The position numbers were made by a program, and so were the translations under genes. Shown here in pieces: positions 24,936 to 33,608 of a stretch of DNA of 64,000 nucleotides; within the stretch, counting starts at the first letter, position 1, and every line of letters begins with the position of its first letter. This DNA is from Nonomuraea helvata (GTDB lineage: Bacteria > Actinomycetota > Actinomycetes > Streptosporangiales > Streptosporangiaceae): contig NZ_BAAAXV010000009.1 of the NCBI RefSeq assembly GCF_039535785.1, forward strand, positions 2,914,001 to 2,978,000, written 5' to 3'. The notes beneath the pieces were generated by a model. That model made no database searches and was not told where the DNA came from. It was given only the letters and a program-made list of their open reading frames with translations.

Positions 24936-25400
24936 GTGACCACGAGGCGATGCAAGCAAGCACGTCGGCGCCCCGTCGTGTTGTTCGGGGCGTTGTTGGC
25001 GCCGGCGATTCTGGCCGGGGGGTTGTTGGCCGGGGAGATGCGGGGGTTTGAGCAGGGGGGCGGCGGCCGGGTGGTGTTGGGGGAGGGCGTCGGGAGGCTG
25101 GGCTTCGGGCCGGTGTTGATGCGGGCGCCGGCGCATCCGGATCGGGTGTACGAGGGTGGTGTGCCGGGGCCCGTGCGCGAGGCGTCGCGGCCGCAGGACG
25201 TTGTGGCTCCCCGTCCCGTCGCTACTGAAGAGCCCAGGTATGAGGAGCCCGTTACGCCGGCTCCTGTGCGGACGCAGGAGGGCGGGTGTCCTGAGGAGTG
25301 GGCGGATACCTGGTTGTGGGATATGTGCCTCGAAAAGGAGCGGCAGGCGGGGATGGAGATCGGGATCCCGGTACTGGGGTCCGGCGCGCCTGATCTGTGA
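24936..25400 (+). CDS. Probable secreted or membrane-anchored protein, unknown (154 aa)
   Basis: GTG start. A basic N-terminus (MTTRRCKQARRRP) and one hydrophobic segment (VVLFGALLAPAILAGGLLAG) suggest export or an anchor. The middle is Gly- then Pro-rich, and the C-terminus is compact with two Cys (GGCPEEWADTWLWDMCLEKER). The Cys/Trp-rich tail looks conserved, supporting a real gene. No function is recognised. Confidence 0.6.
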   Translation: MTTRRCKQARRRPVVLFGALLAPAILAGGLLAGEMRGFEQGGGGRVVLGEGVGRLGFGPVLMRAPAHPDRVYEGGVPGPVREASRPQDVVAPRPVATEEPRYEEPVTPAPVRTQEGGCPEEWADTWLWDMCLEKERQAGMEIGIPVLGSGAPDL

Positions 25401-25471
25401 GGGGCGGTACGTCGGGGGCGCTTATGTGGAGGTGACGGGACAGGGTGGGTCTTTTGTCTCATAACAGCTCT

Positions 25472-25488
25472 CCCGAGTTCGGCTCGGG
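25472..25488. promoter_or_regulatory. Stable hairpin in the vanY leader region
   Basis: CCCGAG TTCGG CTCGGG, a 6-bp stem, about 70 nt upstream of the carboxypeptidase start. It could end the previous transcript or be part of a leader; no known riboswitch was recognised. Confidence 0.3.
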
Positions 25489-25556
25489 CACTCGGGGGGC
25501 TGTAGTAACGTGCGTGCCTGACCAGGGTAACGAGTTTGCAAACGGAGGAGTCGAAC

Positions 25557-26639
25557 GTGCCAGCCCCTCGATCAGCGGGTCTGATCGCGGTTGTCATGGC
25601 GGTGGCTTCTCTTCTGGTGCCTTCCGGGCAGGGGCGCGCGCAGGCGCAGGCCGTACGGGTGCAGGAGAAGCCGGATCCCGGCAGCCTCAGCGCGCTGCGG
25701 AAAGAGGCCGAGCAGTCGGCCAAGGAGCTCGAGGACGCCACCAAGGCCCTTGAGAAGCGGCGGGCGGACATCGCCGCATCCGACAAGCAGCTGAAGGAGA
25801 AGCTGGCGGCGCTGCAGGAGCTGGAGCGGCGGGTGGCGGTGATGCGGCAGCCCGTGTCGCAGATGGCCGAGCTGCTGTATGAGCAGCCGCTCCTGGGGGA
25901 CGGGATCACGCCGTTCGTGTCCGGGAGCGCGAATGAGAACACGCTGCGGGCGCTCAGCGATGTGACGCAGATCCTTTCCGTACGGCAGCAGGCTGTCGAG
26001 CAGACCAGCGCGCTCTACCAGGAGGCGGAGCGGCTGGCCGCGGAGGCGCAGGAGCTCCGCGCCGGGAACCTGCTGGCCGAGGCTCAGGAGTCGGCCGAGG
26101 TGGACACGTTGCGGCAGCGGTCGGACAAGATCGTGAAGTCGCTCACGGCGGCGCTCGTGAAGATGGGGATCAAGGTTGACAAGGTCGGGCGGGCGGCGCT
26201 GGGGTGCAACCCGCTGCGGGCGGCGACGGCCAACGAGTATCCCAATGGTCTGATTCCCAAGGCCATGCTCTGCCCGTTGCAGCAGAAGGGGTTCAGCCTG
26301 CGGGCCGACGCCACCATCGCCTTCGTGAGCCTGAACGAGGCCTATCGGCGGCGGTTCGGGAAGAGCATGTGCGTCAGGGACGCCTATCGGAGCCTGGCCG
26401 AGCAGCAGTCGATCTACTACCGGCGGCCGGGGTTCGCCGCCGTGCCAGGGCGTAGTAACCACGGGCTCGGCCTGGCCGTGGACCTGTGTGGCGGGGTGGA
26501 GAGGTCCGGGTCCACGGAGTTCGTCTGGATGGAGCGGAACTCCAAGAAGTATGGGTGGTTCCATCCCTCCTGGGCCTACACCGGCCCGTTCGAGCCATGG
26601 CACTGGGAGTATGACCCGAAGAGCAATTCGCTGCTCTAG
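25557..26639 (+). CDS. D-alanyl-D-alanine carboxypeptidase, VanY-type (peptidase M15)
   Basis: 360 aa from GTG 25557 (GGAGGAG 6 nt upstream). A signal peptide (LIAVVMAVASLLVPSGQGRAQA) is followed by a long coiled coil at about 40-190 and a C-terminal M15 metallopeptidase domain: YRSLAEQQSIYYRRPGFAAVP, SNHGLGLAVDLCG (zinc ligands His and Asp) and EPWHWEY (third His). Expected to trim D-Ala from peptidoglycan stem peptides outside the membrane. The coiled coil before the catalytic domain is typical for secreted actinomycete cell-wall hydrolases. Confidence 0.9.
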   Translation: MPAPRSAGLIAVVMAVASLLVPSGQGRAQAQAVRVQEKPDPGSLSALRKEAEQSAKELEDATKALEKRRADIAASDKQLKEKLAALQELERRVAVMRQPVSQMAELLYEQPLLGDGITPFVSGSANENTLRALSDVTQILSVRQQAVEQTSALYQEAERLAAEAQELRAGNLLAEAQESAEVDTLRQRSDKIVKSLTAALVKMGIKVDKVGRAALGCNPLRAATANEYPNGLIPKAMLCPLQQKGFSLRADATIAFVSLNEAYRRRFGKSMCVRDAYRSLAEQQSIYYRRPGFAAVPGRSNHGLGLAVDLCGGVERSGSTEFVWMERNSKKYGWFHPSWAYTGPFEPWHWEYDPKSNSLL

Positions 26640-26648
26640 CGGCTGGTC

Positions 26649-27041
26649 CTAAGCCATCTGCGCGGTGCAGAAGGCGCAGCGGGACGCCGCCTTCGGGATC
26701 TTCGACAGGCATTCGGGGCAGTCGCGGGTTCTGGACCCTATCTTGGCTGCGGTGCGGTCTCTGTGATGTTTGTACGGCCTCATCACCAGGAAGTAGATCG
26801 CTGCGGAGATCATCAGGAACGAGATGGCCGCGTTGACGAAGTGGCCGTACGTGAAGTCGGATCGGCCCACTGTGATCTTGAGTGTGGAGAAGTCGGGCAG
26901 GCCTCCGAGGGCCGAGATCAGCGGCGTGAGGACGTCGGCCACGAACGACTGCACGACCGAGGTGAAGGCCGCACCGATGGCGAACGCCGCGGCCAGGTCG
27001 ATGACGCTTCCCTGCATGAGGAACCTCTTGAGTCCGTTCAT
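26649..27041 (-). CDS. mscL: Large-conductance mechanosensitive channel
   Basis: 130 aa. MNGLKRFLMQGSVIDLAAAFAIGAAFTSVVQSFVADVL is the conserved N-terminal amphipathic helix plus TM1. TM2 is VNAAISFLMISAAIYFLVM. It opens as a pentamer on hypo-osmotic shock. The C-terminus carries a zinc-ribbon-like tail CPECLSKIPKAASRCAFC, as seen in several actinobacterial MscL proteins. Convergent with vanY, stops 10 nt apart. Confidence 0.93.
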   Translation of the reverse strand: MNGLKRFLMQGSVIDLAAAFAIGAAFTSVVQSFVADVLTPLISALGGLPDFSTLKITVGRSDFTYGHFVNAAISFLMISAAIYFLVMRPYKHHRDRTAAKIGSRTRDCPECLSKIPKAASRCAFCTAQMA

Positions 27042-27062
27042 GGGGGAATCGTAATCGATCGA

Positions 27063-27650
27063 TTACGTTAAGTTGGGTTTCATGGTGATCGAGAGATGGC
27101 CGGTGGTCTGGGCCGCCGCCAGCTCTGCCGCCTGGGTGGGAGTGGTCGCCAGCACCACCAGGGCGCCGTGGGCCTCGCTCGCAGCCTGGGCCGGCGGTGG
27201 GATGGTGATGACCCGTACCTCCTCGGCCACAGGGCGGGCCGGCTGGGCTTCCTCCCACGTGGCCAGGACGGTGATCGTGGCGCCGGGGGAGAGGAGCTTC
27301 GCGGCAGCCGCGTCGGCTATGCGCACAGGTGTGGCCACCATGCCGGGCGGCAGGCGGAACGACTGGAGGAGACGGACGTCGGTCAGCGGCTCGCCCTTGC
27401 GCATGGGGCTCGCCAGCACCTGGCCCGCCGCGGCCGCGCGTACGGCGCCGGTGGGTGGATGGTTGAGCGAGGCGGGGACGAAGTCGCCCGGGCTGAGAGG
27501 GCCGGGGGACAGGTCGCGGGTCGCCACCAGGACGGTGGCCTCGGGGGTGGGGCGGGTGGCGACGAATGCGGACATGACGGCGAGGGCGGCCAGCGCCGCC
27601 GCGATGAGGCGGCGACGGCGGCCGTAGCGGGTCAGCCAGGACTGGATCAC
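27063..27650 (-). CDS. SAF-domain (CpaB-like) membrane protein
   Basis: 195 aa from GTG 27650, overlapping the MTA phosphorylase stop (GTGA). One N-terminal membrane helix (LIAAALAALAVMSAFVATRP) is followed by an SAF domain: VLVATRDLSPGPLSPGDFVPASL, RKGEPLTDVRLL. SAF/CpaB proteins assist Flp pilus assembly outside the membrane. No other pilus gene is nearby, so the role is unclear. Confidence 0.8.
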   Translation of the reverse strand: MIQSWLTRYGRRRRLIAAALAALAVMSAFVATRPTPEATVLVATRDLSPGPLSPGDFVPASLNHPPTGAVRAAAAGQVLASPMRKGEPLTDVRLLQSFRLPPGMVATPVRIADAAAAKLLSPGATITVLATWEEAQPARPVAEEVRVITIPPPAQAASEAHGALVVLATTPTQAAELAAAQTTGHLSITMKPNLT

Positions 27651-28453
27651 GGCAGCTCGAAGGGGAGCTTGATCCCGTCGAGGGCCGTGCCGCAGGGGCA
27701 TGTGCGCTCCTCGGGCAGGGCCTGCACGGCCTCCGCCACCAGGGTGCGCATGCGCGTGACATTCTGGGCGAAGAACTCGAGGACCTCGTCGTGCGTGACG
27801 CCCTGGCCGGCCTCCACCCCGGCGTCGTGGTCGGTCACCAGGGAGAGCGACGTGTAGCAGAGGGCCAGCTCGCGGGCCAGGATCGACTCGGGGAACCCGG
27901 TCATGCCGACGATCGACCAGCCGTTGCCGGCGAACCACTGCGACTCGGCCCGGGTCGAGAAGCGCGGGCCTTCGATGACCACCAGGGTGCCGCCGTCGAC
28001 GGTCTCCCAGCCGGCGGCGCGGGCGGTCTCCACCGCGGTGGCGCGGCCTGACGGGCAGTAGGGGTCGGCGAAGGAGACATGGACCGCGCCGTCGATGTCG
28101 TAATAGGTCTGTACGCGCCCTGAGGTGCGATCTACGAGCTGGTCGGGGATGACCATGGCGCCGGGGCCGTACTCCGGTCTGAGCGAGCCTACGGCGCTGG
28201 GCGCGAGCACCTGTCGGACGCCCAGGGAGCGCAGCGCCCAGAGGTTGGCGCGATAGGGGATGCGGTGCGGCGGGAAGCGATGATCTCGCCCGTGTCTGGG
28301 GATGAACGCGACGGAACGCGAGCCGATGCGTCCGACCGTGACGACATCGCTCGGGGGCCCGTAAGGCGTGGCGAGCTCGATCTCCTCCGCGTCGTCGAGC
28401 AGGGAGTAGAAGCCCGATCCGCCGATGACGCCGATGTCTGCGCGAGTGACCAT
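27647..28453 (-). CDS. mtnP: S-methyl-5'-thioadenosine phosphorylase
   Basis: 268 aa from ATG 28453. Phosphorolyses methylthioadenosine to adenine and methylthioribose-1-phosphate in methionine salvage. Typical family motifs: IGVIGGSGFYSLLDD, FIPRHGRDHRFPPHRIPYRANLWAL, QLVDRTSGR, IEGPRFSTRAES, GMTGFPE and LVTDHDAG. The C-terminal CPCGTALDG Cys pair is usual in actinobacterial members. The upstream part of the open frame is not protein-like. Confidence 0.93.
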   Translation of the reverse strand: MVTRADIGVIGGSGFYSLLDDAEEIELATPYGPPSDVVTVGRIGSRSVAFIPRHGRDHRFPPHRIPYRANLWALRSLGVRQVLAPSAVGSLRPEYGPGAMVIPDQLVDRTSGRVQTYYDIDGAVHVSFADPYCPSGRATAVETARAAGWETVDGGTLVVIEGPRFSTRAESQWFAGNGWSIVGMTGFPESILARELALCYTSLSLVTDHDAGVEAGQGVTHDEVLEFFAQNVTRMRTLVAEAVQALPEERTCPCGTALDGIKLPFELP

Positions 28454-28553
28454 GGCCGAGAGAGTAGCCGGATCGGCGGCGGGCCCGGGCGGCCCGAATC
28501 CCGTTCTGTGGATAACTCGCCATAGGTGGCCGCGCTGGGCGGCCACGCACAGG

Positions 28554-28859
28554 TCAGCTGGAGGCGGCGGCCGGAGCGGCGGCAGGCTTCGACGAGCTCG
28601 TGTCGGCGGACTTGCTCTCCGACTTGCTCTCCGAGGTCTTCGACGACGACGAGGAAGAAGTGGTGGAAGCCGAGGTCGAGGACGAGCGGTTGTCAGTCCG
28701 GTAGAAGCCCGAGCCCTTGAACACGATGCCGACAGCGGAGAAGACCTTCCGCAGGTTTCCCTGGCAAGCTGGGCAAACCGTCAGCGCGTCGTCGGTGAAC
28801 TTCTGAACGACCTCGAGCTGCTCACCGCAGTCGTTGCAGGCGTACTGGTAGGTCGGCAC
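28554..28859 (-). CDS. FmdB-family zinc-ribbon protein with Ser-rich tail
   Basis: 101 aa from GTG 28859, with AAGGAGGAG upstream. PTYQYACNDCGEQLEVVQKF and VCPACQGNLRKVFSAVGIVFKGSGFY are the FmdB zinc ribbon (two CxxC pairs). The last 45 residues are Ser/Lys/Glu/Ala low complexity, common in actinomycete members. FmdB proteins are thought to be regulatory, but the mechanism is not known. Confidence 0.9.
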   Translation of the reverse strand: MPTYQYACNDCGEQLEVVQKFTDDALTVCPACQGNLRKVFSAVGIVFKGSGFYRTDNRSSSTSASTTSSSSSSKTSESKSESKSADTSSSKPAAAPAAASS

Positions 28860-28926
28860 GCGCTCCTCCTTCAGGTCTGGCACTCGAGGGATGCGACTGC
28901 TAATGCTAACCGATTAGGTCAAACGC

Positions 28927-30432
28927 CTATTCCAGTCCCCGCTCGCCGTACCAACCGGCCAGCTTGCCGCTGCGGCTCACCGCGCGCAGGCGGCGCTCCA
29001 CCTGGTCGCGGCAGGAGGCCGTGGTGACCAGCAGGAGCTGGTCGTCCGCCCTGATCCTGGTGTTGCCCTCGGGTACGAACGATTTGCCGTCGCGGACGAC
29101 CAGGGTCACCTGCGCGCCCGCGGGCAGGCGGAGCTCGAAGACCTCCACTCCGTGCAGCTTGGAGCCGATGGGCACCTTGACCTGCAGCAGGTCCGCCTTG
29201 AGCTCCTCCAGCGGCGCCGACTCCACCTCGAGATCGTGCGCCTCCCCAGGCGCGGCCACGCCGAGCAGCCGGGCCACGAACGGCAGCGTCGGCCCCTGGA
29301 GCAGGGTGAACACGATGACGATCACGAAGACCTCGTTGAAGATCTCCTTGGACCCTTCGACGCCGGACGCCCACGGAATGGTCGCCAGCACGATCGGGAT
29401 CGCGCCGCGCAGCCCCGCCCACGACAGGAACGCCTGGTCACGCCAGGTCACGCGGCCGACCCGCAGCACCCACGACAGCAGCGAGCTCGCCATGACGGAC
29501 AGCGGCCGCGCCACCAGCACGAGGACGGTGCCGGCGATCAGGCCGGGCACGATGGCCGACGGCATCTCGCTGGGGCTGGCCAGCAGACCGAGCATGACGA
29601 ACAGCCCGATCTGCGCCAGCCACGCCGCGCCCTCCGCGAACCCCCTGGTCGCCGCCCGGTGCGGCAGGCGCGAATTGCCCAGGATCAACGCCGTCAGGTA
29701 GACGGCCAGGAATCCGGACCCGTGCAGCAGCACGGCGCCGCCGTACGAGACGAAGGTGAGCGACAGCACGGCGAGGGGATAGAGGCCGGAGGCGGGGAGG
29801 GCGACGCGGCGCAGCGCGTACGCGCCTGCCGGGCCGACGGCCAGGCCGACCGCGGCGCCGATGATCAGCTCGAGCGAGGTCTCCAAGAGGAACGTTCCCA
29901 GGCTCGGCGACGACTGCGAGGCCCCGCTCAGCAGCACGACCGCGATCACCGTGGGCGCGTCGTTGAAACCGGACTCCGCCTCCAGCACGCCCGCGAGCCG
30001 CGCGGGCAGCGGCAGCCTGCGCAGTACGGAGAAGACTGCGGCGGCGTCCGTGGAGGCCAGGACCGCGCCGAGGATCAGCGCCGACGTTCGGTCTATGCCG
30101 AGAAGTCCCTGTACGACCAGCGCCACCACCACGATGCTGACCGCCACGCCCACCGTCGCCAGCACCAGGGCCAAAGGGACGGAACGCCGCACATGGGACC
30201 AGTTCGTGGTGAGGCCGCCTTCGGCCAGGATCACCGCCAGCGCCGTGAGCCCGATCTGCTGGGCGAGCTGCGGATTGTCGAAGGGGATCCCGAACCCGGC
30301 CTCGCCCAGGACCAGGCCGAACCCGAGGAACACCAGCAGACTGGGCAGGCCGGTGCGGTGCGCGACGCGTACGGACGCGATGGCCGCGATGACGATCGCG
30401 GCGCCAAGAAGGAGCCAGACATCCAGCGTCAT
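28927..30432 (-). CDS. Cation/proton antiporter (CPA1, NhaP2-like) with TrkA-C domain
   Basis: 501 aa from ATG 30432 (GAGGGGG upstream). About twelve membrane segments are present, with the family motif LESGFNDAPTVI equivalent (VLEAESGFNDAPTVIAV) and AVLASTDAAAVFSVLR. The C-terminal RCK_C/TrkA-C domain (LLQVKVPIGSKLHGVEVFELRLP...) senses a ligand in K+/H+ antiporters of the NhaP2/CvrA type. It exchanges K+ or Na+ for protons at the cytoplasmic membrane. Confidence 0.9.
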   Translation of the reverse strand: MTLDVWLLLGAAIVIAAIASVRVAHRTGLPSLLVFLGFGLVLGEAGFGIPFDNPQLAQQIGLTALAVILAEGGLTTNWSHVRRSVPLALVLATVGVAVSIVVVALVVQGLLGIDRTSALILGAVLASTDAAAVFSVLRRLPLPARLAGVLEAESGFNDAPTVIAVVLLSGASQSSPSLGTFLLETSLELIIGAAVGLAVGPAGAYALRRVALPASGLYPLAVLSLTFVSYGGAVLLHGSGFLAVYLTALILGNSRLPHRAATRGFAEGAAWLAQIGLFVMLGLLASPSEMPSAIVPGLIAGTVLVLVARPLSVMASSLLSWVLRVGRVTWRDQAFLSWAGLRGAIPIVLATIPWASGVEGSKEIFNEVFVIVIVFTLLQGPTLPFVARLLGVAAPGEAHDLEVESAPLEELKADLLQVKVPIGSKLHGVEVFELRLPAGAQVTLVVRDGKSFVPEGNTRIRADDQLLLVTTASCRDQVERRLRAVSRSGKLAGWYGERGLE

Positions 30433-30455
30433 CTGGCCCCCTCTCGTACCTGCGT

Positions 30456-31025
30456 TCACATAAGACTAGTGAGTCCTTCTGGTGTCACGGCAAAACGGAC
30501 GTGCCGGTCATGCGGCTCCGCGGGGAGATCGTCCATCAGTTCCCCCTCGTGGAGCAGCGCGACCGTCGGGACGTTGGGACCGACTCTGGCCAGGGCGCGG
30601 TCGTACGAGCCGCCGCCGCGTCCGAGCCGTACACCTGTCTTCCTGTCCACCGCCAGCGCGGGCACGATCACGAGCGCGGCAGTGCGGATGGCGTCGACGC
30701 CGCGGCGGGTGTCGACCGGCTCCATGATCCCGAAGCGGCCCGGGGCCAGCGAGTCAGGCCCGTCGTACACCGCCCAATCCAGGTCATAGTCCTCACGGAG
30801 GACGGGGAGGATAACGGTGGCTCCATGTTTCCACAGAGCGAACACGAGCCCGTGCGTCTCCGGCTCGGACCCCGTTGACCAGTAGCAGGCCACGAGACCG
30901 GCCATCTGGACCCACGGTTGGTCGAGCAGTGTTTCGCGGACCCTGATGGCGTTTGCGCGCAGTTGTTCGGGGGAGAGGGAGGCACGCGCGGAGCTCAGCT
31001 CCCGACGCAGGTTCAGCTTGTCCAC
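30456..31025 (-). CDS. 5-formyltetrahydrofolate cyclo-ligase
   Basis: 189 aa from GTG 31025, with GGAGG 5 nt upstream (an alternative GTG lies at 31037). Converts 5-formyl-THF to 5,10-methenyl-THF with ATP. Diagnostic sequences are VACYWSTGSEPET, LPVLREDYDLDW, FGIMEPVDT and the substrate/ATP loop RLGRGGGSYDRALAR. It is divergent from galU with only 24 nt between starts, so the two promoters must overlap. Confidence 0.92.
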   Translation of the reverse strand: MDKLNLRRELSSARASLSPEQLRANAIRVRETLLDQPWVQMAGLVACYWSTGSEPETHGLVFALWKHGATVILPVLREDYDLDWAVYDGPDSLAPGRFGIMEPVDTRRGVDAIRTAALVIVPALAVDRKTGVRLGRGGGSYDRALARVGPNVPTVALLHEGELMDDLPAEPHDRHVRFAVTPEGLTSLM

Positions 31026-31049
31026 AGGTACCTCCACTAGGGTCTACTC

Positions 31050-31952
31050 ATGGCTGACTTCGACCCTGTGACGAAAGCCGTCGTGCCCGCCGCGGGTCTG
31101 GGCACCCGGTTTCTTCCGGCGACCAAGGCGACACCGAAGGAGATGTTGCCCATCGTCGACAAGCCCGCGATCCAGTATGTCGTCGAGGAGGCCGCCTCGG
31201 CGGGGCTCCTCGATGTGCTCATGGTCACCGGCAAGAATAAACGGTCCATCGAAGATCATTTCGACCGCGCGTTCGAGCTGGAGGAGGCCCTTGAGGCTAA
31301 GGGAGACGAGCACCGGCTGTCCCAGGTACGCGAGCCCGCCTCGCTGGCGACCCTTCACTACGTACGGCAGGGCGAGCCGAAGGGGCTCGGCCACGCGGTG
31401 CTCTGCGCCAAGCAGCACGTCGGTGACCATCCCTTCGCCTGTCTGCTCGGCGACGACCTGATCGACCGTCGCGACCCGCTGCTCAAGCGCATGATCGAGG
31501 TGCGTGACACGTTCGGTGGGAGCGTGATCGCGCTGATGGAGGTGCCCAAGGAGCAGGTCTCCCTGTACGGCGTCGCGACCATCGAGGCGACCGCCGAGGA
31601 CGACGTCGTACGCGTGACCGATCTGGTGGAGAAGCCGCCGGCCGACGAGGCGCCGTCCAACTGGGCGATCATCGGACGTTATGTGATCGATCCGGCGGTG
31701 TTCGAGGTGCTGGAGAACACGCCGCCGGGGCGTGGAGGCGAGATCCAGCTCACCGACGCGCTGCGGACGCTCGCCGGGCGCGGCTCCTCGGAAGGCGGTC
31801 CCGTGCATGGGGTGCTGTTCCGAGGGCGCAGGTACGACACCGGTGACAAGCTCGACTATCTGCGGACGGTGGTGAAGTTCGCGGCGGATCGGGAGGATCT
31901 TGCGCCGGAGTTCCTGCCGTGGCTGCGGGAGTTCCTCGATGAAGTCGGTTGA
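31050..31952 (+). CDS. galU: UTP-glucose-1-phosphate uridylyltransferase
   Basis: 300 aa, full length. Makes UDP-glucose for polysaccharide and cell-wall synthesis. The nucleotide-binding start KAVVPAAGLGTRFLPATKATPKEMLPIVDKPAIQYVVEEA is textbook GalU, followed by LLGDDLID and VEKP. It overlaps the moeA/glp start by 14 nt, so the gene set is an operon. In corynebacteria and streptomycetes galU sits at the same place before glp/moeA. Confidence 0.95.
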   Translation: MADFDPVTKAVVPAAGLGTRFLPATKATPKEMLPIVDKPAIQYVVEEAASAGLLDVLMVTGKNKRSIEDHFDRAFELEEALEAKGDEHRLSQVREPASLATLHYVRQGEPKGLGHAVLCAKQHVGDHPFACLLGDDLIDRRDPLLKRMIEVRDTFGGSVIALMEVPKEQVSLYGVATIEATAEDDVVRVTDLVEKPPADEAPSNWAIIGRYVIDPAVFEVLENTPPGRGGEIQLTDALRTLAGRGSSEGGPVHGVLFRGRRYDTGDKLDYLRTVVKFAADREDLAPEFLPWLREFLDEVG

Positions 31953-33126
31953 TCAGCACCTGGCTGACATCCTGGCCACCGTCCGTCCGCTGGCGCCGAT
32001 CGAGCTGGAGCTGGAGCAGACTCTGGGGGCGACGCTGGCCGAGGAGGTCTCGTCGCCGGTGCCGCTGCCACCGTTCGACAACTCGGCCATGGACGGATAT
32101 GCCGTACGTGCCGCCGACGTCTCGGATGTCCCCGTCACGCTGCCGGTGATCGACGATGTGGCGGCCGGTTCCATGGAGCTGCGGGCCGTGGGTCCCGGGC
32201 ATGCCGTACGGATCATGACCGGCGCTCCCATGCCTGCCGGGGCCGATGCCGTGGTGCCGGTGGAGTGGACGGACGGGGGGACGGTCTCCGTACGGATCAC
32301 ACGTCCGGCGAGCGCCGGCAACGCGATCCGGCGGGCAGGGGAGGACGTAGGGGCCGGCGAGGTCGTTCTCAAACCGGGCACGGTGATCGGGCCGGCCCAG
32401 CTCGGGATCATCGCCGGGGTGGGGCGGCGGCGGGTCTGGGCGCGGCCCCGGCCCCGGGTCGTCGTCATCTCGACGGGCGCGGAGCTGGTCGAGCCGGGCG
32501 GCCCGCTGGCTCCCGGGCAGATCTGGGACTCCAACAGCTTCACGCTGACCGCGGCCGTGCGCGAGGCGGGAGGCGAGGGGTTCCGGGCGGGGTCCGTCGG
32601 GGACGATCCGGCGGTGCTGCTCGACCGGCTCGACACGCATCTGGTACGGGCCGATGCGATCATCACCAGCGGCGGGGTGTCCATGGGGGCGTACGAGCCG
32701 GTCAAGGAGGCTCTGTCGCCGCTGGGGACGGTCCGGTTCGAGAAGGTGGCGATGCAGCCGGGGATGCCGCAGGGGTTCGGCGTGCTGGGGGAGGACCAGG
32801 TGCCGATCTTCGCGCTGCCCGGCAACCCGGTGTCGTCTTTCGTGTCTTTCATGCTGTTCGTACGTCCGGCGCTCGACAGGATGCGCGGGCTTCCCGCGGA
32901 GGTGCCGGAGGCGGTCACCGCTCGCGTCACCGGGCCGTTGCGGTCGCCTGCGGGGCGCCGGTCGTTCCTGCGCGGAGTGCTGGCCTCCGACGGCACGGTG
33001 ACGCCGGTGCACGGGCAGGGTTCGCACCAGCTCGCCGCCCTGGCCGCGGCGAACGCGCTGATCGTGGTGGCCGAGGACGTGACCGAAGTGCCCGAGGGGT
33101 CGATGGTAAAGGTGATTCCGCTGTGA
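31939..33126 (+). CDS. moeA: Molybdopterin molybdotransferase MoeA, candidate divisome protein Glp
   Basis: 395 aa from ATG 31939. MoeA motifs are present: PPFDNSAMDGYAVRA, AVRIMTGAPMPAGADAVV, GEDVGAGEVVLKPG, STGAELVEPG, SNSFTL, TSGGVSMGAYE and LPGNPVSSFVSF. MoeA inserts molybdate into molybdopterin. In corynebacteria a MoeA homologue at the same locus (Glp) binds FtsZ and the membrane receptor GlpR, whose homologue lies four genes downstream here. Both a metabolic and a divisome role are possible. It overlaps moaC by 4 nt. Confidence 0.92.
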   Translation: MKSVDQHLADILATVRPLAPIELELEQTLGATLAEEVSSPVPLPPFDNSAMDGYAVRAADVSDVPVTLPVIDDVAAGSMELRAVGPGHAVRIMTGAPMPAGADAVVPVEWTDGGTVSVRITRPASAGNAIRRAGEDVGAGEVVLKPGTVIGPAQLGIIAGVGRRRVWARPRPRVVVISTGAELVEPGGPLAPGQIWDSNSFTLTAAVREAGGEGFRAGSVGDDPAVLLDRLDTHLVRADAIITSGGVSMGAYEPVKEALSPLGTVRFEKVAMQPGMPQGFGVLGEDQVPIFALPGNPVSSFVSFMLFVRPALDRMRGLPAEVPEAVTARVTGPLRSPAGRRSFLRGVLASDGTVTPVHGQGSHQLAALAAANALIVVAEDVTEVPEGSMVKVIPL

Positions 33127-33608
33127 GTGAGCAGAGTGGGCTGACCCATGTCGATGAGACAGGGGCCGCTCGCATGGTGGACGTGTCCGCCAAGGACGTG
33201 TCGGCCCGGACTGCCACGGCCACCGGACGGGTGCTGCTGTCCGGCGAGGTCGTGTCGCTGCTGCGCTCTGGCGAGGTGCCCAAGGGGGACGCGCTGGGGG
33301 TGGCGCGGATCGCGGGGATCATGGGTGCGAAACGGACGCCCGACCTGATCCCGCTCTGCCATCCGATCGCGCTGCACGGGGTCAAGGTCACGCTGGACGT
33401 CGAGGACTGGGGCGTGGCGATCACCTGCCGGGTGAAGACGGCCGACCGCACCGGGGTGGAGATGGAGGCGTTGACGGCGGTCTCGGTGGCGGCGCTGGCG
33501 CTGTTCGACATGGTCAAGGCGGTGGATCCGGGCGCGGTGATCACCGATGTGCGGGTGGAGGAGAAGCTGGGCGGCAAGACCGGTCGCTGGAGCAGGGACG
33601 CGACGTGA
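33123..33608 (+). CDS. moaC: Cyclic pyranopterin monophosphate synthase
   Basis: 161 aa from GTG 33123 (GTGA overlap with moeA). MoaC signature: THVDETGAARMVDVSAKDVSARTATATG, AKRTPDLIPLCHPI, KTADRTGVEMEALTAVSVAAL and DMVKAVD. It catalyses the second part of the first step of molybdenum cofactor synthesis. MoaA is not in the window. Confidence 0.93.
   Translation: MSEQSGLTHVDETGAARMVDVSAKDVSARTATATGRVLLSGEVVSLLRSGEVPKGDALGVARIAGIMGAKRTPDLIPLCHPIALHGVKVTLDVEDWGVAITCRVKTADRTGVEMEALTAVSVAALALFDMVKAVDPGAVITDVRVEEKLGGKTGRWSRDAT

Noticed and set aside
25472..25556. c-di-AMP (ydaO-type) riboswitch upstream of the carboxypeptidase
   Set aside because: Cell-wall hydrolases often have one, but apart from one hairpin the conserved core sequences are not visible.
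26374..27762. Minus-strand ORF of 462 aa across vanY, mscL and the SAF gene
   Set aside because: Pro/Arg/His-rich shadow that crosses three well-supported genes.
29152..30789. Long plus-strand ORF (545 aa) opposite the antiporter
   Set aside because: Very Gln/Arg/His-rich antisense frame created by GC-rich codon bias; the opposite strand has a clear antiporter with membrane segments.
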